DNA of 19,153 nt from Candidatus Woesearchaeota archaeon (GCA_016180275.1 JACPBN010000071.1:1-19153); one strand, 5' to 3'; positions 1-7,666 are shown, counted from the stretch's first letter. Notes: a model not told the origin generated them from the letters alone. Translations and numbers: made by a program.

Positions 1-1
1 T

Positions 2-2359
2 AACAATGCAGCAACGAGTGTTGGCGTGATAACTGTTTCTGATACAATTGTTCCTGTATTCACAACAGGAGTTGCATCACAGACAAAAGAGTTTGCATTA
101 CAGGGAGTAAGCCAGAACATTGCAGCAACTGATGCAGCTATTATAACATACTCAGTCAATGACACTAACTTTAGCATTAACGGTGCTGGCCTGTTGATAA
201 ATGCAACACAGCTGGCAGTCAGATTGTACAATGTCAAAATCACTGCGACAGATGCCAGCAATAATGCAGCAACAAGCACAGGAGTAATCACTGTCAGTGA
301 CACAACTCTGCCTGTTTGGACAACTGCGCCCAGCAATCAGAATATAAATCTAACTCAGTCATTTACTGCTACAGTAACAGCTTCTGACACAAATACGCCT
401 ATTACCTACTCAATAAATGATACAGCTAACTTTACAATCAATGCTGCGACAGGCGAGATCAGAAATAATACTGAGTTAACAGCTGACACATATAATTTAT
501 TAGTTACTGCCAAAGATAATTCCAATAATGCAGTTACTGGCACAATGAGGGTTATAGTCGGCAATGATCCACCAACAATAACCGGCTTGACAGATGCTGC
601 TAAAACAGAGGACTTTGGCTTAATAGATAATCTGATTGATTTGCATGCATTTGCAAACGACCTTAATACAGCAGTTAACTTATTAACTTTTAGCATAACC
701 AGCCAAAGTAATAATTCTGTTGTAAATTGTGTTATTGATGGCAACAGATTTGTTGACTGCATAACCCTAGCTAATATGAACGGAGCCAGTGATGTTACTA
801 TTAGAGTAACTGATCCGCAAACTGCGTTTGCAGAAGATACATTCAGGCTGACAATTACTGCGGTGAATGACGCGCCAACAGTTACAGCAACTGCTTTGAC
901 ACCTGTTCTGGCAGATACAAATACCTTATTTACCTGCACAGGCACTGGCGCAGCTGATGCTGAAGGAGATACTCTTGCTAACAAATATCAGTTTGAAGAT
1001 GGCTCTGGAATTTTGCAGGCATTTGGTGCTAGCAATACTTTAGATTGCAGTGCAGTAGTTGGCTGCGATAAAAATGATGCAATAACTTGCAAATATAAAG
1101 TAAATGATGGGACAGTAGACAGCAATATTGCAGCAAGCTCAAGTGTTACTGTGCAGAATACTGCTCCGACAATAGCTTCTGCAAGCTTAACGCCAGCTGC
1201 TCCTAATACAAACAGCGTTTTGACATGCACAGCAAATACTGTTAATGATGTTGATACAGATACTGTAACTTTAAGCTATCAGTTTGAAGATGGCTCTGGC
1301 ACATTACAGGCATTTTCTGCTGCTGCAACATTAGATTGTGGCACAGTTGCTGGCTGTGATAATGGCGATACCATAACATGCAAAGCAAAAGGCAATGATG
1401 GCACAGCAGATAGCAATATTGCTGCAAGCACAGGCGTTTTAGTTGGTAATTCTCCTCCTACAGTTACTTCTTCTAGCTTAACTCCAGCATCACCAAATAC
1501 AAATTCAGTTATTACATGCACAGGCTTTGGGGCAAATGATCCAGATGGGCAGGCATTAACACATAGCTACCAATTCAAGAGCAATGTTGCAGTTATTCAA
1601 GCTTTTTCCGCAACAAATACTTTAGATTGCAGTGCTGTAACTAATTGCGATAAAGCAGATTCAATTACTTGTGAGTATAAAGTCAATGATGGAACTTTTG
1701 ACAGCAATGTTGTAGCAAGCATAGGAGTTGCTGTAAGTAATTCTGCCCCATCAGTTGCAAATGCAGCTCTAACACCAACAACTTCCAATACAAACACATT
1801 GTTTACCTGCGCAGGCTCTGGCAGTAATGATGCTGATGGCGATGCATTGTCTAATCTATATCAGTTTAAAGATGCTGCCGGCATATTGCAGGCATTCTCT
1901 GCAACTGCTGCATTTAACTGCGGCAGTGCAGCTGGCTGTGATTTAGGCGATGCAATAACCTGTGAGTATAAAGCAAATGACGGAACAACTGATTCAAATA
2001 TTGCTGCAAGCAACAGTGTAAACATTATTGATATGCCTGATCTGATTGTTGAGCAATTGCAAGTCAGAAGCCCTGTTGCTCCGACAACTGCAACAGATAC
2101 TTTAATCAAATTTATAATAAGAAATATAGGCAATGTTGATGCCGGCAATATTCAATGGAAATTAGATTTCCAAGACGGCATACATACGCAGCCAGACACT
2201 CCGACAATTAAAGCAGGAGAGTTTTTGTTAGTCTATGATTATGTTAGATTTACAGCTGCCGGAATGCATACATTGACAGCAACTGCTGATCAGAATAATG
2301 CAATAAATGAATTAGATGAAACTAATAATGCGCAGAGCATACAGAAAAACGTGAGCTAA
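2..2359 (+). CDS. Large Ig-like/cadherin-like repeat surface protein, 5' end outside window
   Basis: The frame is open from base 2, and its first residues (NNAATS.GVITVSD) repeat a motif found again about 85 residues later, so the gene runs in from the left; the GTG at 26 is not the start. The visible part (about 785 residues) holds two cadherin-like beta repeats, a third Ig-like domain starting near NDPPTITGL, four tandem 97-residue Cys-containing modules (872-2035), and a C-terminal domain resembling CARDB (DLIVEQLQVRS... ELDETNNAQS). It is rich in Thr, Asn, Ala and N-glycosylation sequons. No enzyme motif is visible. Such arrays are typical of archaeal and bacterial cell-surface adhesins or S-layer-associated proteins; the ligand is unknown. 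The next gene starts two bases after the stop, so the two are probably one operon. Confidence 0.85.
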   Translation, partial: NNAATSVGVITVSDTIVPVFTTGVASQTKEFALQGVSQNIAATDAAIITYSVNDTNFSINGAGLLINATQLAVRLYNVKITATDASNNAATSTGVITVSDTTLPVWTTAPSNQNINLTQSFTATVTASDTNTPITYSINDTANFTINAATGEIRNNTELTADTYNLLVTAKDNSNNAVTGTMRVIVGNDPPTITGLTDAAKTEDFGLIDNLIDLHAFANDLNTAVNLLTFSITSQSNNSVVNCVIDGNRFVDCITLANMNGASDVTIRVTDPQTAFAEDTFRLTITAVNDAPTVTATALTPVLADTNTLFTCTGTGAADAEGDTLANKYQFEDGSGILQAFGASNTLDCSAVVGCDKNDAITCKYKVNDGTVDSNIAASSSVTVQNTAPTIASASLTPAAPNTNSVLTCTANTVNDVDTDTVTLSYQFEDGSGTLQAFSAAATLDCGTVAGCDNGDTITCKAKGNDGTADSNIAASTGVLVGNSPPTVTSSSLTPASPNTNSVITCTGFGANDPDGQALTHSYQFKSNVAVIQAFSATNTLDCSAVTNCDKADSITCEYKVNDGTFDSNVVASIGVAVSNSAPSVANAALTPTTSNTNTLFTCAGSGSNDADGDALSNLYQFKDAAGILQAFSATAAFNCGSAAGCDLGDAITCEYKANDGTTDSNIAASNSVNIIDMPDLIVEQLQVRSPVAPTTATDTLIKFIIRNIGNVDAGNIQWKLDFQDGIHTQPDTPTIKAGEFLLVYDYVRFTAAGMHTLTATADQNNAINELDETNNAQSIQKNVS
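872..2035 (+). repeat. Four tandem 291-bp (97-residue) Ig-like modules inside the surface protein
   Basis: The module boundaries at 872, 1163, 1454 and 1745 are exactly 291 bases apart, and the fourth ends at 2035. Each copy runs APT-type start, LTP, (F/L)TC or ITC, YQF(E/K)D or YQFKSN, LQAF or IQAF, LDC or FNC, (G/N)CD, ITC(K/E), NDGT, (D/V)SN, IAAS or VAS. Four Cys per module at equivalent places suggest two disulfides per domain. The DNA copies have diverged, so this is an old amplification held in frame. Confidence 0.85.
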
Positions 2360-2361
2360 AA

Positions 2362-3492
2362 ATGAACAACCCTCATAATAGAGAGAATAAAGTATTGCCG
2401 CTTGTGTTAGTGTTAGCTGGATTTTTTGGTACAGGTGCTAGCTGCGGCGGCGGTGGAGGCGGCGGCGGTGGGGGAGGAGGTTCAGCACCAGATACTACAA
2501 AGCCAGTGATAACTAAAGTAGAATATGCTCTAAAAAATCCTGTTATTGGGCAGGCATTTCAGGGCAAAGTAACTGGCAGTGATGATAAGGATGCAGCATC
2601 TGATTTAGAAGCAGAGCTTGTTGTAGATACTGATGGCGATGGAAATTTTGGCAATGAGACACCTGTTACTCAAAAAGATATCAGCAATGCTGTTACTATT
2701 ACTACACTAGGCAATGGCTTGCCTAATGGTGCATATACTATCAGAGTAACTCTAAAAGATAAAAGCGGCAATGCAGCATCAACAACAGGCACATTATATA
2801 CAAATCCGCATAATGCATTTGTTGTCGATGGAAGTGTAACAGATAATCCTGCATTAGCAAATCCTAACATAGGTAATTTGTTGAAGTATGCCAGAAGACT
2901 GCCATTTTATCAAGGCATGCCGTTTGGCCAGCAATTAACTGATTTAGACACTATACTTGGCTCAAATGCATTAACAGGCACAGAATCTTTGCTGGAATTT
3001 GCTGTTGATAAAGCTGCAGGAAAAATTACGATCAAAGTTAAAGATACTGCACAAAACAGATATGCCAATGGAACATGGGGGGGCGATGTAAGCTTTGGGC
3101 AATTAGTTGTAGATGACCTGGAAAGATATCGAACTGAAGTTATTTCGCAAAATGAAGCTATTACTCATGCAGGTTATTTCCGCAGTTTTGATGCTAATAA
3201 TCCCGGGAATGTTAATAGTAGCTATGCCGGAGCGCCAGCAAATCCATTGTTAGATAATCTTTATGCTAATAATGCAGTTGTTGTGCCAGGTGTTGGAACA
3301 TTGCAAGCTGATATCATAGTAGAATACAAGCCAGTAAATAACATAGCTGTTACAGCAGCTGTTTTCATTAATCCATCTCAATCAATGAAGCAATTATTGG
3401 CTCAATATCAGCCTGGGCAAGATTTCAGGGTTGTAGTTTTAGAAGGCAATGATGTTACAAGAGCTAATCTGGATAAGGCACTTAATCCATAA
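2362..3492 (+). CDS. Secreted lipoprotein with poly-glycine linker, unknown function
   Basis: The product has 376 residues. The N-terminus has charged residues, a hydrophobic stretch (about 11-23) and a lipobox-like GASC, making Cys28 the probable lipidated residue. Twelve consecutive glycines (29-40) follow, encoded by a GC-rich tract at 2446-2481 that stands out from the AT-rich surroundings. After the linker comes an Ig-like beta domain with an acidic DTDGDGNF loop that could bind Ca2+, then a region with no family I recognise (LLKYARRLPFYQGMPFGQQL, later NGTWGGDVSFGQL). The two-base gap from the upstream adhesin suggests co-expression, perhaps as an anchoring partner. The hairpin at 3529-3582 probably ends the transcript. 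Confidence 0.8.
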   Translation: MNNPHNRENKVLPLVLVLAGFFGTGASCGGGGGGGGGGGGSAPDTTKPVITKVEYALKNPVIGQAFQGKVTGSDDKDAASDLEAELVVDTDGDGNFGNETPVTQKDISNAVTITTLGNGLPNGAYTIRVTLKDKSGNAASTTGTLYTNPHNAFVVDGSVTDNPALANPNIGNLLKYARRLPFYQGMPFGQQLTDLDTILGSNALTGTESLLEFAVDKAAGKITIKVKDTAQNRYANGTWGGDVSFGQLVVDDLERYRTEVISQNEAITHAGYFRSFDANNPGNVNSSYAGAPANPLLDNLYANNAVVVPGVGTLQADIIVEYKPVNNIAVTAAVFINPSQSMKQLLAQYQPGQDFRVVVLEGNDVTRANLDKALNP

Positions 3493-3528
3493 CTAAATGC
3501 TCGCGATAAGCGAAAGAATACCAATTTA

Positions 3529-3582
3529 GTCCGCCTCTGAGGATATTATTCCTCATTTTACTCAAAAAGAGGCGGACATTTT
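3529..3582 (+). terminator. Hairpin with T-run ending the surface-protein operon
   Basis: A 10-bp perfect stem (GTCCGCCTCT at 3529-3538 with AGAGGCGGAC at 3568-3577) encloses a smaller GAGGA/TCCTC hairpin and is followed by ATTTTT. It lies 37 bases after the lipoprotein stop. Confidence 0.6.
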
Positions 3583-3586
3583 TCAC
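3562..3586 (+). repeat. 25-base repeat, copy 1 (second copy 8949-8973)
   Basis: This block covers the 3' arm of the terminator stem, its T-run and a trailing CAC. It matches 8949-8973 at 24 of 25 bases. Both copies lie downstream of a surface or secreted-protein gene. Confidence 0.7.
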
Positions 3587-3595
3587 CTTAATCTG

Positions 3596-3678
3596 TTACT
3601 ATATAAATAGTAATAATCTATTACTAAAAACAGTAACATTTATATAAAAGAATAAGTTCTTATTACTAAAAATGGTAA
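3596..3678 (+). promoter_or_regulatory. TATA box and TTACT/AGTAA operators of the HEPN-MNT pair
   Basis: The TATA box TTTATATAAA lies at 3639-3648, about 28 bases before the ATG at 3672, so the mRNA is probably leaderless. Three inverted pairs surround it: TTACT 3596 / AGTAA 3609, TTACT 3621 / AGTAA 3632, and TTACT 3663 / GGTAA 3674. The last covers the predicted transcription start. This fits autorepression by the HTH domain of the second gene (inference). Confidence 0.6.
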
Positions 3679-4181
3679 TTTTTGAAAAAACATGGGATAT
3701 AATGGATATCACTGAAAAGGATATCTATGTCAAATGGCACGATTATGCTTATCAGGATGACTTAGAGTCTGCTGAATATCTGGTTGAAAAACACCCTAGA
3801 AACGCCATTGTCTTGGGATATTACTCCATGCATAATATCTCCAAAAAATATTTAGGAGATGTTTTTAGCATCAAGATCCCTCAAGATGATACTCATAGCT
3901 TAACATTAAAAGCATTGAAAGAAAAGATCAGCAAGGAAGCGACCAGGAAAAGAGTGATTGAGCTGATGAAAAAAGCTCAGGAAGAATATGAGGTATTTTC
4001 AAAGCCTAAGCCTGAATTATTATCTGCGTTGCTAAGGCATGGGAGATCAGAAAGAGCTTCACATAGTTATTACCAATCAAAACAAGACGCAGAAAAAAGG
4101 ACTGGAAGCGACAAAGCAAAGGAGTTTATAAATACAATTGTTAAGCCTTTTATTAAAATTATGAATGAGCTGGACATATGA
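3672..4181 (+). CDS. HEPN-domain protein, probable HepT-like RNase toxin
   Basis: The 169-residue helical product shows the HEPN pattern DLESAEYLVEKH...AIVLGYYSMHNISKKYL near the N-terminus and RSERASHSYY at 125-134. The latter fits R-X(4-6)-H-X-Y, with R125, H131 and Y133. In studied HepT toxins this motif is the RNase site, and its Tyr is AMPylated by the partner nucleotidyltransferase. The next gene overlaps by four bases (ATGA) and encodes that type of partner, so this looks like a HEPN-MNT toxin-antitoxin pair. The ATG at 3672 fits a leaderless start 28 bases from the TATA box; an internal ATG at 3702 is a possible alternative. Family assignment is by pattern only. Confidence 0.72.
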   Translation: MVIFEKTWDIMDITEKDIYVKWHDYAYQDDLESAEYLVEKHPRNAIVLGYYSMHNISKKYLGDVFSIKIPQDDTHSLTLKALKEKISKEATRKRVIELMKKAQEEYEVFSKPKPELLSALLRHGRSERASHSYYQSKQDAEKRTGSDKAKEFINTIVKPFIKIMNELDI

Positions 4182-4774
4182 TAGACAATATTCTGGGCAA
4201 TAAGGTACTGATAAGGATATTGAGATTTATGTATTTGTCTCCTAATAGGTATTTCTCATTTCTAGAAATAGAAAAATATGTAGGTGCTGGTCGAGAAGGG
4301 ATAAAGTTGGCATTGCGAAAATTAGGATACTATGGATTAGCTTATGTAGAGAAAAAAGGTGGTAATAGATATAAGTTAAAGTTAGACAATCCATTAGTAG
4401 AAAAATTAAAATCATTATTTGATCATGAAAAAATATTTTTTCAGGGCATTGACCCCAAGATCTTAAACATCATCTCTAATTTTGAGAACGATTGTATTAA
4501 AAAGCTTGAGGGATTAAAAGGAATTTGGTTATTTGGCTCAGTGGCTAAAGGAAAAGCAAAAGAAAAGTCAGATATTGATCTTTTTGTCTTGGTGAAGCAA
4601 GGAAAAAATAAGCCTTTGATAAAAGCTGCATTGGAAGAGATTAAAGAAAAATATGAAGATAAATATGCAATACAAACAATAGTTATGGATGAAGAAGAAT
4701 TTAAAAAGAGAAAGAATGAGCCTTTAATCCAAGAAATAGAAAAAAGCGGCATCAATATTGTGCCAGTTGATTAA
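4178..4774 (+). CDS. Winged-helix + minimal nucleotidyltransferase (MntA-like antitoxin)
   Basis: The product has 198 residues. Residues 1-85 form a winged helix (LIRILRFMYLSPNRYFSFLEIEKYV, then recognition-helix-like GREGIKLALRKLGYYG). The C-terminal half is a minimal nucleotidyltransferase with GS at 120-121 and the metal-binding SDIDLF at 131-136 (D132, D134). In HepT/MntA systems such an enzyme AMPylates and silences the HEPN toxin. The fused HTH suggests it also represses the operon through the TTACT/AGTAA sites. It overlaps the HEPN gene by four bases, so translation is probably coupled. Two more proteins with this architecture occur in the window. Confidence 0.8.
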   Translation: MIDNILGNKVLIRILRFMYLSPNRYFSFLEIEKYVGAGREGIKLALRKLGYYGLAYVEKKGGNRYKLKLDNPLVEKLKSLFDHEKIFFQGIDPKILNIISNFENDCIKKLEGLKGIWLFGSVAKGKAKEKSDIDLFVLVKQGKNKPLIKAALEEIKEKYEDKYAIQTIVMDEEEFKKRKNEPLIQEIEKSGINIVPVD

Positions 4775-4928
4775 ATGTATAATTACCTGACTTTTTCACG
4801 AAAAATGACCACTATATGTTTAATCGACGGGAAAATAAAAAATAAAATCAAAGTGTAGTGTATAGGTTATTCACTACAAACAATATTTAAAATGATTTGT
4901 CGACGGTTCAATTTGTAGTGTATAAAAA
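4775..4928. other. Non-coding gap with short direct repeats
   Basis: TCGACGG occurs at 4824-4830 and 4900-4906, and TGTAGTGTATA at 4854-4864 and 4914-4924. GTAGTG (4855-4860) also faces CACTAC (4872-4877). No gene is visible. The gap separates the HEPN-MNT pair from the convergent dead surface gene. Confidence 0.4.
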
Positions 4929-5537
4929 TTAGGGCAAATTCAGGTAATTGATGTCATGCCCATCTGCATCTGCAAAATAAACTGTCATGTTTAGAGTGTC
5001 ATTGAAACTATCTTCTAAGAGAGTGATGTTTGGAATAATGACATCATTGACAGGCGCTCTGTTTGTAATGTTGACTAGATCAGTTACATTGACTAAGCCC
5101 TAATTAAGCAGAGTGCCGTCACAGATAACAGTGTAATTGTTTTGGCCTGTCCTGACTGTGTTGCTGTATGTGTACAACAACAAAGAGGCATTCCATGTCA
5201 TGTTGAATGGAGTTGTGGATAAAAAGCTAAATGTTAGGTTGCAATAAACTCCTGAGTTGTTTATGCTTTTGCCTGTAGTGAGGTTCGTTCAGTTGACGTA
5301 AAACCAGGTTGTGTTTGAGTTGAATAATTTTATTGTATCTGTGTCATCCCATGCAGTGATGTTTGCTAGCGAACTGTTTGCTGTTGAGATTGTGGTTGCT
5401 TGATAAGAGTTTAATGTTAAGAAAGCTATTGCTATCAAAAACAATAATACACCTTCTTTTTTTATTGAAGTTCTAATTTTTCTAACACCTTTTTTATAGC
5501 TACGGTAAATCTTGTAATACAAGCCTTGTTTTGTCAA
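4929..5537 (-). pseudogene. Decayed surface/secreted protein with two in-frame stops
   Basis: One minus-strand frame from the ATG at 5537 reads a basic N-terminus, a signal or anchor helix (EGVLLFLIAIAFLTLNSYQA) and then sequon-rich beta sequence. It crosses TGA (5289-5291) and TAG (5100-5102) and ends at TAA (4929-4931). Protein-like sequence continues on both sides of each stop (FYVN*TNLTTGKS and DGTLLN*GLVNVTD). The last part, NITLLEDSFNDTLNMTVYFADADGHDIN, is a typical start of a cadherin-like domain of archaeal surface proteins, and it breaks off there, so the 3' end is also lost. The start overlaps the end of the HEPN gene by 38 bases. Confidence 0.7.
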
Positions 5538-5983
5538 TAAATTCTTTGGTTTCTTTTCTTAATGCTTTAACTTCTATATCCATAACATTTGCCTGCGTAC
5601 CATACTGATATTTCTCTCTTAATCCTACAATGTCATTATCTCTCTTTAGCATGTCTTGCTCATCGTAAAAATATATTTTATGAAAATCTTCCAATGGAAT
5701 GTCAAGTTTGCCTTCTAAAATCAAATTTTCAACTAAAGCAAATGTGCATTCTTGGTTTCTGCTTTCATACCCAAATTTTGCTAGAATTGCCAATAAACAG
5801 TGATATCTTACATAAAAAGAAGCAATAATTGCCCAGTCTATGAATTTGCCGTTTATCAAAAGTTCCATAACATCTAAGTCTCTTTGTGCTTTAGCCAAAT
5901 GCAATTCTACTTCTTCTGCATTAGGAGCTATTTTTTTTAGACCGCGATGTGCTGTGCCTTCTTTTTCGCCTTTTTTTTAACAC
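5500..5983 (-). CDS. HEPN-domain protein with start region out of frame at an A8 tract
   Basis: The clean frame from a TTG at 5904 lacks the start of the domain, but upstream in the same frame lies KEGTAHRGLKKIAPNAEEVE, a typical HEPN N-terminus, with no start codon before a TAA at 5977-5979. A GTG at 5983-5981, nine bases after the upstream nucleotidyltransferase stop, reads MLKK and then meets eight A's (T8 at 5971-5978). Removing one A joins the frames as MLKKGEKEGTAHRGL. The rest (YVRYHCLLAILAKFGYESRNQECTFALVENL) resembles HEPN proteins that partner minimal nucleotidyltransferases. No R-X(4-6)-H-X-Y motif is visible. The frame break may be a mutation, a homopolymer sequencing error, or slippage. 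Confidence 0.65.
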
Positions 5984-5992
5984 CAATCCAGT

Positions 5993-6592
5993 TTATTCTC
6001 TATTCTTGACATTTTTAATCGCCTCCACTATAACTTCTTGCCCCCAAAAAAATGCACCTTTTTTTAGAATATCTAATAATGGGGCATCTTTCTTTTTGAA
6101 ATTATTAACCAGGTCATCTTTTGTCTGCACAAATAAATGTATATGTTTAGAAGAGTGTTTTTGCCATTCTTGAATTTTTTGCCTTAATTTAAGATAGTTA
6201 TCACGCTCTACAACACAGAATACATCTATATCATTAGCTTCCATACCCTTAGTCAATACTGAGCCAAATAATCCTGCACATGCTGCATAAGGCTTAGTTA
6301 TGTGTATATCTTTTTCGCATAATTTTGCATATCCATTTAGTTCATTTGGCGTTAATGCAAATTCCGTCGCTTTTTGACCAATAGAATTCCATAAATTAAT
6401 TTCATAATACATACTCTGCCCTATCTGTTCATAAATAACTATTTTATTTTTTTCTAATTTTTTAAGAATTTTATAGGCACCTTTAGCTGATAAAGATGTG
6501 TGTTTAGCAACCGAGTTGATGCTGTATCTCTCAGTAAAATTTCTGATTAAAAAATTAATAACTTTAATTTCGTTTTGTGTAAGAGAGAGCAT
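5993..6592 (-). CDS. Winged-helix + minimal nucleotidyltransferase paired with a HEPN protein
   Basis: The ATG at 6592 is preferred over the GTG at 6604 because AGGTG lies nine bases before it; this gives 199 residues. Residues 1-65 are a winged helix (SINSVAKHTSLSAKGAYKILKKLEKNKI). The nucleotidyltransferase core has GS at 110-111 (GLFGSVLTKG) and DIDVF at 121-125. The HEPN gene follows by nine bases, so this is the second HEPN-MNT pair in the window, with the gene order reversed relative to the first. The HTH probably binds the inverted repeat in its own promoter. Confidence 0.78.
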   Translation of the reverse strand: MLSLTQNEIKVINFLIRNFTERYSINSVAKHTSLSAKGAYKILKKLEKNKIVIYEQIGQSMYYEINLWNSIGQKATEFALTPNELNGYAKLCEKDIHITKPYAACAGLFGSVLTKGMEANDIDVFCVVERDNYLKLRQKIQEWQKHSSKHIHLFVQTKDDLVNNFKKKDAPLLDILKKGAFFWGQEVIVEAIKNVKNRE

Positions 6593-6607
6593 ATTCGAAG
6601 ACACCTG

Positions 6608-6657
6608 TACATAACTTAGTTCTTATGGTACATAGTTATGTATTTCGGGTATATAAA
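6608..6657 (-). promoter_or_regulatory. TATA box and TACATAACT palindrome upstream of HTH-nucleotidyltransferase
   Basis: A minus-strand TATA box (GTTTATATAC) lies around 6649-6657. Between it and the start, TACATAACT (6608-6616) and AGTTATGTA (6634-6642) are perfect 9-base inverted repeats that flank the expected transcription start near 6625. Binding there would block initiation. Confidence 0.6.
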
Positions 6658-6928
6658 CCTTTCGTTTTTTGAGGGAATAAATAAAGTGCCAGAAGAATTT
6701 TAAATATTGGAAAACCGTTGCTCTTCTAGTTTAAAGCCACTAATAATGTTTATTAAATAGATATATTTTTATCAAAACTAAATAAAGTTAATATATTTAT
6801 TAGATATGGTAAAAAGTAAATTAGAAATCTTTATATACTACCAACTATAAAGTATTATTATTTAATCTACTATGTAGTGATAAAAAAGTAGAAACAGCGC
6901 AAAATTTACACAGTAATCGAGGCTAGAA
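6643..6928 (+). promoter_or_regulatory. Intergenic region with promoter of the RHH-like gene
   Basis: No gene is seen between 6658 and 6928. A plus-strand TATA box (CTTTATATAC) lies around 6828-6837, and the small palindrome CTACTATGTAG at 6867-6877 sits near the predicted RNA start. GAGG at 6919-6922 lies six bases before the ATG at 6929 and serves as the ribosome site, so this mRNA has a leader of about 65 bases. Confidence 0.5.
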
Positions 6929-7120
6929 ATGACAACTAAATTAAGAAATATCAAAACAGATGAAGACATCCATCTAACAATGAGCATTTATTGCAGGCTT
7001 AAGAACATTAAAATGCAGGATTTTGCTAATCAAGTTATTAAAGAAAAGCTGGAAAATGAAGGATTTCAGATAAAGAAAAAAGCAATGAAAGGCATTGAGA
7101 TTAAGCTAGAGGGCTATTGA
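6929..7120 (+). CDS. Small ribbon-helix-helix-like (CopG type) protein, candidate antitoxin
   Basis: The product has 63 residues. The pattern RNIKTDEDIHLTMSIYCRLKNIKMQDFANQVIKEKLENE fits a ribbon-helix-helix DNA-binding fold: a short strand, then two helices ending in an acidic/basic tail, as in CopG-type regulators and antitoxins. The C-terminus (KKKAMKGIEIKLEGY) would normally contact a toxin. A partner would be expected downstream, but only two short, mutually out-of-frame pieces are found there. The GAGG ribosome site supports the start. The assignment rests on pattern alone. Confidence 0.6.
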   Translation: MTTKLRNIKTDEDIHLTMSIYCRLKNIKMQDFANQVIKEKLENEGFQIKKKAMKGIEIKLEGY

Positions 7121-7121
7121 G

Positions 7122-7356
7122 ATGTTAGAACAATGCAATGATATTGTCTTTGTATCTAATATAGAAATTGATAATGTCAAATATCCATCATTTCCTCTTA
7201 ATTTAACTGGTGCTTGAAGCTTGGAAAAATCAACTGCTTGATGAATTACGGGCAACCTATCCAGTTGGACTAGGAATAAAACATTACATTACTGGCCTTA
7301 TTCATCTCACAAAGTATCTAAGTAGCAAAGTGTCATTTGTGAAACTATTTAAATGA
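7122..7356 (+). pseudogene. Possible broken partner of the RHH-like gene
   Basis: An ATG one base after the preceding stop opens a 31-residue frame (MLEQCNDIVFVSNIEIDNVK..., stop 7215-7217). A second frame from the GTG at 7210 gives 48 residues (VLEAWKNQLLDELRATYPVGLGIKHYITGL..., stop 7354-7356). Together they would make a product of about 78 residues with one +1 frame change near 7207-7215. Position and size suit a toxin of an RHH pair, but I recognise no family and the two pieces may be unrelated. Confidence 0.3.
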
Positions 7357-7360
7357 CACT
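7329..7360 (+). promoter_or_regulatory. Perfect 10-bp inverted repeat over a TATA box
   Basis: AGTGTCATTT (7329-7338) and AAATGACACT (7351-7360) are exact reverse complements separated by 12 bases. The TATA-like TATTTAAAT (7346-7354) falls within the right arm, 26 bases before the ATG at 7376. It could be an operator for the next gene or a hairpin ending the previous one. Confidence 0.5.
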
Positions 7361-7375
7361 ACACAGATAGTAATT

Positions 7376-7666
7376 ATGAGAAGCATCATGAAAAGTTTTG
7401 TCTTCAAAAATTTTCCGTATCTGGCTCAGCCAGTAACTTTAGGCATTTATAGAGATATGCTTATTGTACAAATACAAGCATCTCGAGCTATAGAGCATCT
7501 TAAACAATTAAATGAGATAATCAAGATTACAGATTTAAGATTCGAGAAATCATACTTGCTAGAGCTTGCAGGAAATAAACATGACACAAGGAAGCTGCTA
7601 AAAGTATTTGCTATGCAGAACATAAAAATAGTCCAGGCATACTTGAATGTAATGCGAATTAAATAG
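7376..7666 (+). CDS. Hypothetical 96-residue protein, probably leaderless
   Basis: I do not recognise this protein. It has no signal peptide or membrane segment. The sequence alternates short strands (VTLGIYRDMLIVQIQA) with helices (AIEHLKQLNEIIK, DTRKLLKVFAMQ), so a small alpha/beta fold is likely. The ATG at 7376 lies 26 bases from a TATA-like box, which fits a leaderless mRNA; the ATG at 7388 is an alternative. It stands alone between the RHH locus and a subtilase remnant, so context gives no clear role. Confidence 0.5.
   Translation: MRSIMKSFVFKNFPYLAQPVTLGIYRDMLIVQIQASRAIEHLKQLNEIIKITDLRFEKSYLLELAGNKHDTRKLLKVFAMQNIKIVQAYLNVMRIK

Noticed and set aside
26..28. GTG at 26 as the start of the surface protein
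   Set aside because: The frame is open to the window edge and the upstream residues repeat the module motif, so the gene starts outside.
988..2148. Several minus-strand frames opposite the surface protein
   Set aside because: They recur with the 291-base module and are mirror readings of the repeated coding sequence.
4775..4928. Short direct repeats as a CRISPR array
   Set aside because: Only two copies of each, unequal spacing (30 and 14 bases between the paired motifs), and no cas genes in the window.
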